From assembly GCF_011398925.1 (NCBI RefSeq), contig NZ_AP022842.1:3930001-3935000 (forward strand): a DNA stretch of 5,000 nt, in the 5' to 3' direction. How positions within the stretch are numbered: the stretch's first letter is position 1; every line of letters begins with the position of its first letter. The notes under the pieces were generated by a model. The model saw only the letters and a list, made by a program, of their open reading frames with translations. It had not been told where the DNA came from and searched no databases. Positions 1 through 5,000 of this stretch are shown one piece after another. The DNA is from Bacillus sp. KH172YL63. Lineage in GTDB: Bacteria > Bacillota > Bacilli > Bacillales > Bacillaceae_B. The position numbers were made by a program, and so were the translations under genes.

Positions 1-587
1 CTTTCTTTATTCAATCCTGAAGAGGAAAGGTAGATGACGACATCCTGTTCAGTCAGCTGGGCCGCTGCCTTTAGCTGAATATGGGCATCGCTGTAGGCAG
101 AGGTTGAAATGCCTGAACCGATGAATTTATGATGGGCGTCCTGGGCCACGAGGGATGAGGATTCAGAGCCGTAGAATTCTACACGGTTCGCCTGCATGAT
201 CAGATTCACCGATTTTTTGATGGAGGAAAAGTCCATTACGTCGATTGTTTCTTTGAACATGCGGATATTATTGTTGAATATCTTCTCGGTGATGGCTTGT
301 TCATGATCCTTTTCCGCGATCTTCTCATCCGCCAGTTCTTTCATAGACTCTGAGATTTCGGAAGCGAGTGTGATTTTCATTGCTTGGAAGCCTTTGAATC
401 CGACTGTTTTCGTGAAGCGGAATACTGTCGAAATCGCTACGTCAAGCTCTTCTGCGACCTGATCGATTGTTTTATGGATAAAGTTCTCCGGGGAATTCAA
501 TATATAATCGGCAATCATTTTCTCTTTTTGGCTGAAATCCGGGTATTGCATCCGGACCCTTGCGATACACTGCTGAGGTTGATTCAT
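1..587 (-). CDS. RpiR/MurR-family transcriptional regulator, N-terminal part (cut by window edge)
   Basis: This is probably a DNA-binding repressor of sugar or sugar-acid catabolism. The frame is open without a stop for 195 residues and leaves the window at the left edge. The start is ATG at 587-585, chosen for the strong ribosome-binding site GAGGTGG just upstream. Residues 1-78 form the RpiR-type helix-turn-helix domain, with the core TIDQVAEELDVAISTVFRF at about residues 40-58, followed by TKTVGFKGFQ, the usual RpiR continuation. A linker rich in charged residues spans about 75-110. From about residue 130 a SIS (sugar isomerase) fold begins with VEFYGSESSSLVAQD, and VVIYLSSSG near residues 183-191 matches the phosphosugar-binding strand and loop. 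Family members are about 280 residues long, so roughly a third is missing. The gene is divergent from the GntP-type permease, which suggests it controls that gene and perhaps itself. The ligand (for example 6-phosphogluconate) is inference. Confidence 0.93.
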   Translation of the reverse strand, partial: MNQPQQCIARVRMQYPDFSQKEKMIADYILNSPENFIHKTIDQVAEELDVAISTVFRFTKTVGFKGFQAMKITLASEISESMKELADEKIAEKDHEQAITEKIFNNNIRMFKETIDVMDFSSIKKSVNLIMQANRVEFYGSESSSLVAQDAHHKFIGSGISTSAYSDAHIQLKAAAQLTEQDVVIYLSSSGLNKE

Positions 588-622
588 GGTTTCCACCTCT
601 TACACATTTTCATTTTATCGTT

Positions 623-631
623 ATTATATCA
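623..631 (-). promoter_or_regulatory. Extended -10 promoter element of the RpiR-type regulator gene
   Basis: Read on the minus strand the site is TGATATAAT, a perfect TATAAT (628-623) preceded by the TGn extension. No good -35 box lies 16-18 bp upstream (only AT-rich ATATTT-like sequence), which is typical of extended -10 promoters. Transcription would begin near 616, giving a leader of about 30 nt before the ATG at 587. Predicted by eye only. Confidence 0.6.
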
Positions 632-642
632 CTTTTTCCCCT

Positions 643-653
643 GAAAATATTTC
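643..653. promoter_or_regulatory. Short palindrome GAAA-N3-TTTC at the regulator promoter (candidate operator half)
   Basis: GAAAATATTTC is a near-perfect inverted repeat. It covers the -35 region of the minus-strand regulator promoter. It shares the GAAA/TTTC arms with a second palindrome at 684-700, but the arm spacing differs (3 against 7 bp). It may be an autoregulatory operator, but short AT-rich palindromes also arise by chance. Confidence 0.3.
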
Positions 654-680
654 TTCTCTCTTCAAAATACCAGGAAAGCC

Positions 681-709
681 TATTGAAAAATGCTCTTTCA
701 TTATATACT
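681..709 (+). promoter_or_regulatory. SigA-type promoter of the permease gene
   Basis: The -35-like TATTGA (681-686; 3 of 6 match TTGACA in that register) and the -10 TATACT (704-709; 5 of 6) are separated by 17 bp. The start point would be about 716, leaving a leader of roughly 35 nt before the GTG at 750. The spacer contains an inverted repeat, so a bound repressor would directly block polymerase. Predicted by eye. Confidence 0.55.
684..700. promoter_or_regulatory. Candidate operator: inverted repeat TGAAA-N7-TTTCA inside the permease promoter
   Basis: TGAAAAATGCTCTTTCA has perfect 5-bp arms (684-688 and 696-700). It occupies almost the whole spacer between the -35 and -10 boxes of the permease promoter. 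RpiR-family repressors bind short inverted repeats in the promoters of adjacent genes, so the divergent RpiR-type regulator is the obvious candidate to bind here. The binding partner is inference. Confidence 0.45.
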
Positions 710-712
710 TGA

Positions 713-726
713 TGCAACCGATTACT
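713..726 (+). promoter_or_regulatory. Candidate cre (CcpA-binding) site over the permease transcription start
   Basis: TGCAACCGATTACT, preceded by A, fits the relaxed Bacillus cre pattern WTGNAANCGNWNNCA at every defined position except the final A, which is T. It begins 4 bp after the -10 box and overlaps the predicted start point, a position at which CcpA usually represses. Gluconate uptake genes are known CcpA targets in Bacillus subtilis, which makes the assignment reasonable. It is not proven. Confidence 0.45.
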
Positions 727-737
727 TTTAAAAAGAT

Positions 738-743
738 AGGGGG
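738..743 (+). promoter_or_regulatory. Ribosome-binding site fixing a GTG start for the permease
   Basis: AGGGGG lies 6 bp before GTG at 750-752. No in-frame ATG occurs near the start of the conserved first membrane segment, so this Shine-Dalgarno sequence decides the unusual start codon. Confidence 0.7.
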
Positions 744-749
744 AACACT

Positions 750-2102
750 GTGTCCACTTCTATACCTCTTATTGTAGCATTAGCCGGTATCTTCACTTTA
801 CTATATTTGGTTATCCGTACAAAGCTTCATGCATTTGTCGCTTTGCTGCTTGTTAGTCTACTAGTCGGAATGGGGGCTGGCATGCCTCTGCATCAGGTGC
901 TCTCCTCCATCCAATCGGGACTCGGAAGCACGCTTGGATTCGTCGCTGTAATTGTCGGCCTTGGGGCCATGTTCGGACAAATGTTGGAAGTATCCGGCGG
1001 AGCGGAAAAAATCGCTTCCTCATTGATCAAGAGATACGGGGAAGAAAAGGCTCCACTCGCACTGAGTGTCACAGGATTTCTCATTGCTATCCCGGTATTC
1101 TTCGATGTAGGTTTCATCATCCTAGTCCCAATTATTTATGGGTTGGCAAAAAGAACCGGGCGATCCCTGCTGTATTACGGGATCCCTCTATTGGCTGGAT
1201 TGGCTGTCACCCATAGCTTTATTCCACCTACCCCTGGACCAGTTGCCGTGGCAGAGCTGATCGGTGCTGACATTGGATGGGTTATATTCTTTGGGACGCT
1301 GGCCGGAATCCCTGCGATGATTGTGGCAGGTCCTATATTCGGTAAATACATCAGTAAAAGGATTCATATCAGCATCCCAGCATATATGTCAAATGACGAG
1401 AAGGAATCAGACATTCCTGAAGAGGGAACGCCCAGTTTGAAAATATTGATCGGAGTCATTCTGGTTCCCCTGTTCCTTATTCTATTAAACACATTATCCA
1501 GCCTCATCATCCCTGACGACCTATTCATTTATCAATTCTTGACGTTTATAGGACATCCCTTTGTAGCATTATTAATTGCTACGCTGCTGTCATTCTATTT
1601 TCTAGGGATCAAACTCGGATATTCCAGACAAGAAGTTCAGTTTATCGCTAATAAAGCATTGGAACCTGCAGGAATTATCATCCTCGTCACTGGGGCAGGC
1701 GGAGTGTTTAAGCAAGTACTGATTGATTCTGGAGTAGGATATGAAGTAGCACGCGTTATGGTTGCGAGCAGTCTGCCAACCCTCATTCTCGCATTTGGGA
1801 TAGCAGCCATACTCCGAATAGCACAGGGGTCAGCAACGGTCGCCATGATTACTACTGCAAGCCTGCTTGCTCCGCTCATGACAGATTTAGACTATAGCGG
1901 CCCTCAATTAGGGTTATTTGTCATCGCCATCGCATCAGGCTCAACCATCCTCTCCCACGTCAACGATTCGGGTTTCTGGCTTGTAAACCGGTATTTTGGG
2001 ATGGATGTAAAGGATACACTGAGATCCTGGTCCATCATGGAGACGCTTATAGCGGTTGTTGGATTTGGGGCCGTGTTGGTGATGAGTATTTTTGTCATGT
2101 AG
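750..2102 (+). CDS. gntP: GntP-family permease, probable gluconate:H+ symporter
   Basis: This is an integral membrane transporter of the GntP (gluconate permease) family, which imports gluconate or related sugar acids with protons. The protein has 450 residues, a normal family length, and is almost entirely hydrophobic with about 12-14 membrane segments. Family signatures are intact: HSFIPPTPGP at 155-164 after a GIPLLAGLAVT helix, TGAGGVFKQVLIDSG at 314-328, RIAQGSATVA at 356-365 in a re-entrant-like region, and SHVNDSGFWLVNRYFG at 402-417. The main hydrophilic loop lies at about 200-228 (ISKRIHISIP to EEGTPS). Translation starts at GTG with a good ribosome-binding site. The gene is divergent from an RpiR-type regulator and ends 31 bp before a terminator, so it is probably monocistronic. 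In B. subtilis gntP sits with gntK and gntZ under GntR; here those partners must lie elsewhere. Other GntP-family substrates (2-keto-3-deoxygluconate, fructuronate, idonate, D-serine) cannot be excluded. Confidence 0.92.
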   Translation: MSTSIPLIVALAGIFTLLYLVIRTKLHAFVALLLVSLLVGMGAGMPLHQVLSSIQSGLGSTLGFVAVIVGLGAMFGQMLEVSGGAEKIASSLIKRYGEEKAPLALSVTGFLIAIPVFFDVGFIILVPIIYGLAKRTGRSLLYYGIPLLAGLAVTHSFIPPTPGPVAVAELIGADIGWVIFFGTLAGIPAMIVAGPIFGKYISKRIHISIPAYMSNDEKESDIPEEGTPSLKILIGVILVPLFLILLNTLSSLIIPDDLFIYQFLTFIGHPFVALLIATLLSFYFLGIKLGYSRQEVQFIANKALEPAGIIILVTGAGGVFKQVLIDSGVGYEVARVMVASSLPTLILAFGIAAILRIAQGSATVAMITTASLLAPLMTDLDYSGPQLGLFVIAIASGSTILSHVNDSGFWLVNRYFGMDVKDTLRSWSIMETLIAVVGFGAVLVMSIFVM

Positions 2103-2133
2103 GGTAATAGTTTTTGAATAGACAATCTGATGA

Positions 2134-2178
2134 ACCGTAGAAGTAGAGAGTTTGGTTGTCTGCTTCTACGGTCTTTTT
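2134..2178 (+). terminator. Rho-independent terminator of the permease gene
   Basis: A 14-bp stem (2134-2147 with 2159-2172; left arm ACCGTAGAAGTAGA, one G-U pair) closes an 11-nt loop. It is followed after one C by five T (2174-2178). It lies 31 bp past the permease stop codon and ends that transcription unit. Confidence 0.9.
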
Positions 2179-2179
2179 G

Positions 2180-2530
2180 TGGGGTAAGTAAGATGATCAT
2201 ATATGAGAAAGCATGTATGTTTTCTCTTTTAGTCTTGTTAGGACCTTTTGAGTAGGGTTAATTTTGAAACACTTAGCCTATGAGATGAAGAAAGTAGTTA
2301 CTAGAGATGAGATGAAACACTTGAAATTATGAGTCATTGCGGCAGAATACTCTTTTTTTAAAAGAGCATATTCTTTTTGATGTAGGAGCTTAATAGGGTA
2401 ATAGGTAGAAACAAAAACATTAATATTCAGTATAGTGTGCAGGATCTTTGTCAAATTTTTATTAAAGTTCGCTAGAGGTAGGATGAATTTGTGATTTTTC
2501 ATTGGTTTGAAAGACTTAGAAGTTATGAAA
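2180..2530. other. AT-rich intergenic region with no recognisable gene
   Basis: No open frame here has both a ribosome-binding site and recognisable protein character. The minus-strand frame 2619-2278 is open for 113 codons but starts inside the TGCGTC repeat array, lacks a Shine-Dalgarno sequence, and encodes a Lys/Asn/Ile-rich product as expected from AT-rich DNA. The only clear structure is the AU-rich hairpin at 2345-2378. The stretch separates the converging permease unit and rRNA operon. Confidence 0.6.
2345..2378 (+). terminator. AU-rich hairpin followed by T5, terminator-like
   Basis: CTCTTTT (2350-2356) pairs with AAAAGAG (2360-2366) around a TTT loop. The stem is extended by GAATA (2345-2349) with TATTC (2369-2373) across a 2-nt bulge, and TTTTT follows at 2374-2378. 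The shape is that of a weak intrinsic terminator on the plus strand, but no gene lies between it and the permease terminator. It could be a backup terminator or the end of an unannotated small transcript. Confidence 0.35.
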
Positions 2531-2537
2531 ACATATT

Positions 2538-2661
2538 TATTGCGTCGTTTTGCAATGCTTATGCGTCTTTTTTTAATTTTTTGCGTCTGATTCAGTGGTT
2601 TATGCATCGTTTTTTTCATTTATGCGTCACTTTATTTGGTTTATGCGTCTATTAACAATAT
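2538..2661. repeat. Array of six degenerate 20-21 bp repeats with core TTATGCGTC
   Basis: The core TGCGTC occurs at 2541, 2562, 2582, 2623 and 2644, with a one-base variant TGCATC at 2603. Successive distances are 21, 20, 21, 20 and 21 bp, a mean of 20.6, close to two turns of B-DNA. Most copies are preceded by TTA or TTTA, giving TTTATGCGTC on the plus strand or GACGCATAAA on the minus strand. The remaining 10-11 bp of each unit differ between copies and are AT-rich, often with T runs. The cores therefore lie on one face of the helix. This is not a CRISPR array: the units are too short and the spacers are low in complexity. The function is unknown. Confidence 0.75.
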
Positions 2662-2772
2662 TAACCATGTTCGAACCGTGACATTATATTAAATTCACAC
2701 TTCATTACAAAGTCCCTTCCCCGGGAGTCCCCCTTCTCACCAACCATTCCCCCTCCCACTTCCAAACCAACC

Positions 2773-2802
2773 AAAAAAGAGTAACTCTCAAATAGCTACC
2801 CT
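2773..2802 (-). terminator. Terminator after the decayed 5S copy
   Basis: On the minus strand AGGGTAGCT (2802-2794) pairs with AGTTACTCT (2786-2778) around a 7-nt loop, with two G-U pairs. At least five T follow (2777-2773). It is homologous in position and sequence to the terminator after the intact 5S gene and looks the stronger of the two. Confidence 0.65.
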
Positions 2803-2812
2803 TCTAAATATC

Positions 2813-2912
2813 CCCTGGCGACATCCCACAATCTAATATCGAACCCAAATTACCATCTGCGCTAAAGCTGTGACTATTGATGAACCGCTAATGTCTTCGC
2901 CAGCTTCACTCT
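2813..2912 (-). pseudogene. Decayed 5S rRNA copy
   Basis: Read against the intact 5S gene 216 bp away, both ends and the middle are still recognisable. They are CCTGGCGACATCCCAC (against CCTGGCGACGTCCTAC), ACCATCTGCGCTAAAG (against ACCATCGGCGCTGAAG), and TGTCTTCGCCAGCTTCAC (against CCTCTTCGCCATAATCAC), in plus-strand spelling. Between them the loop C segment around CCGAACACGG is lost or scrambled, and about 15 nt are missing overall. The product could not fold as a normal 5S rRNA or bind L5 and L18 normally. It lies downstream of the working 5S and its terminator, so it would be transcribed only by read-through. Confidence 0.75.
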
Positions 2913-2984
2913 TCCTGCCCCAACGACCATCCAACTCAATCACTAACCACCACCCCCGGAAGCCCCCACTCCAAAAAACAATAC

Positions 2985-3019
2985 AAAAAAAAAGCAACCC
3001 CCTAAAGAGCTACTCTTTT
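2985..3019 (-). terminator. Terminator after the intact 5S rRNA gene (end of the rRNA operon)
   Basis: On the minus strand a 9-bp stem, AGAGTAGCT (3016-3008) with GGTTGCTTT (2999-2991), has several G-U pairs. An alternative is the tighter AAAGAG/CTCTTT hairpin at 3018-3004. A run of nine T (2993-2985) closes the structure. It lies about 10 nt past the mature 5S end, where rRNA operons of Bacillus terminate. Confidence 0.7.
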
Positions 3020-3028
3020 CTACTATTT

Positions 3029-3145
<117 letters not shown>

Positions 3146-3246
3146 CGAATATTTAATTGAAGGTTTGTTCCTTCAAAACTAGATAAAGAATTGATGTCAA
3201 GAAAGCCGAATATCAGCCGATTGTTCATATAAATATGACTCTTTGT
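3146..3246 (-). other. 23S-5S internal transcribed spacer with processing hairpin
   Basis: This is a spacer of about 100 nt between 23S and 5S with no tRNA gene. A perfect 7-bp hairpin, TTGAAGG/CCTTCAA with a 6-nt loop, lies at 3176-3157. The preceding minus-strand CTAGTTTTGAAGGAAC is a familiar feature of Bacillus 23S-5S spacers. Precursor ends near here would be cut by RNase III-type enzymes and RNase M5. Confidence 0.8.

Positions 3247-5000
<1,754 letters not shown>

Noticed and set aside
384..777. Two short plus-strand frames (384-644 and 586-777)
   Set aside because: The first is the antisense shadow of the RpiR-type regulator. The second covers the divergent promoter region and overlaps the permease start in another frame, without a ribosome-binding site.
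893..2200. Minus-strand frames inside the permease gene
   Set aside because: They are antisense shadows of a gene whose plus-strand frame carries clear family signatures over its full length.
2278..2619. Minus-strand open frame of 113 codons (Lys/Asn/Ile-rich product)
   Set aside because: It has no Shine-Dalgarno sequence before the ATG. It starts inside the TGCGTC repeat array and runs through AT-rich non-coding DNA, and its composition is what such DNA gives by chance.
2538..2661. TGCGTC repeats as a CRISPR array
   Set aside because: The conserved part is only 6-10 bp and the period about 20.6 bp. The intervening sequence is low-complexity, and no cas genes or leader are present.
3146..3246. 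tRNA gene in the 23S-5S spacer
   Set aside because: No TψC-like GGTTCRA motif or cloverleaf is present; only the TTGAAGG/CCTTCAA processing hairpin is seen.

Overview
The window looks like a chromosome segment of a Bacillaceae-type low-GC Gram-positive bacterium. The 23S and 5S rRNA sequences read very close to Bacillus, the ribosome-binding sites are strong AGGAGG-like ones, and the promoters are of SigA type. The genus cannot be fixed from this sequence alone.

Layout. (1) Positions 1-587, minus strand: the N-terminal 195 residues of an RpiR/MurR-family sugar-responsive repressor (helix-turn-helix plus the start of a SIS domain), running off the left edge. (2) Positions 588-749: a divergent control region with a promoter for each gene, two short TGAAA/TTTCA-type palindromes and a near-consensus cre (CcpA) box. 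(3) Positions 750-2102, plus strand: a complete 450-residue GntP-family permease, most likely a gluconate:H+ symporter, closed by a strong intrinsic terminator (2134-2178). No kinase or dehydrogenase gene follows it. (4) Positions 2180-2700: AT-rich DNA without a credible gene. It holds an AU-rich hairpin and an array of six TGCGTC-centred repeats spaced 21, 20, 21, 20 and 21 bp. (5) Positions 2700-3146, minus strand: the 3' end of a ribosomal RNA operon, with an intact 5S gene and terminator, then (in transcription order) a decayed second copy of 5S with its own terminator. (6) Positions 3247-5000, minus strand: the 3' 60% or so of a 23S rRNA gene, continuing past the right edge.

The regulator and permease form a divergent pair that probably makes a self-contained uptake switch: the repressor senses a phosphorylated sugar acid through its SIS domain and controls permease expression, with CcpA adding glucose repression. 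The permease unit and the rRNA operon converge on the repeat-bearing intergenic region, each protected by terminators. The items most worth a second look are the helically phased TGCGTC array and the tandem 5S-plus-terminator duplication with one decayed copy. I found no clear evidence of a mobile element, CRISPR array or defence system.
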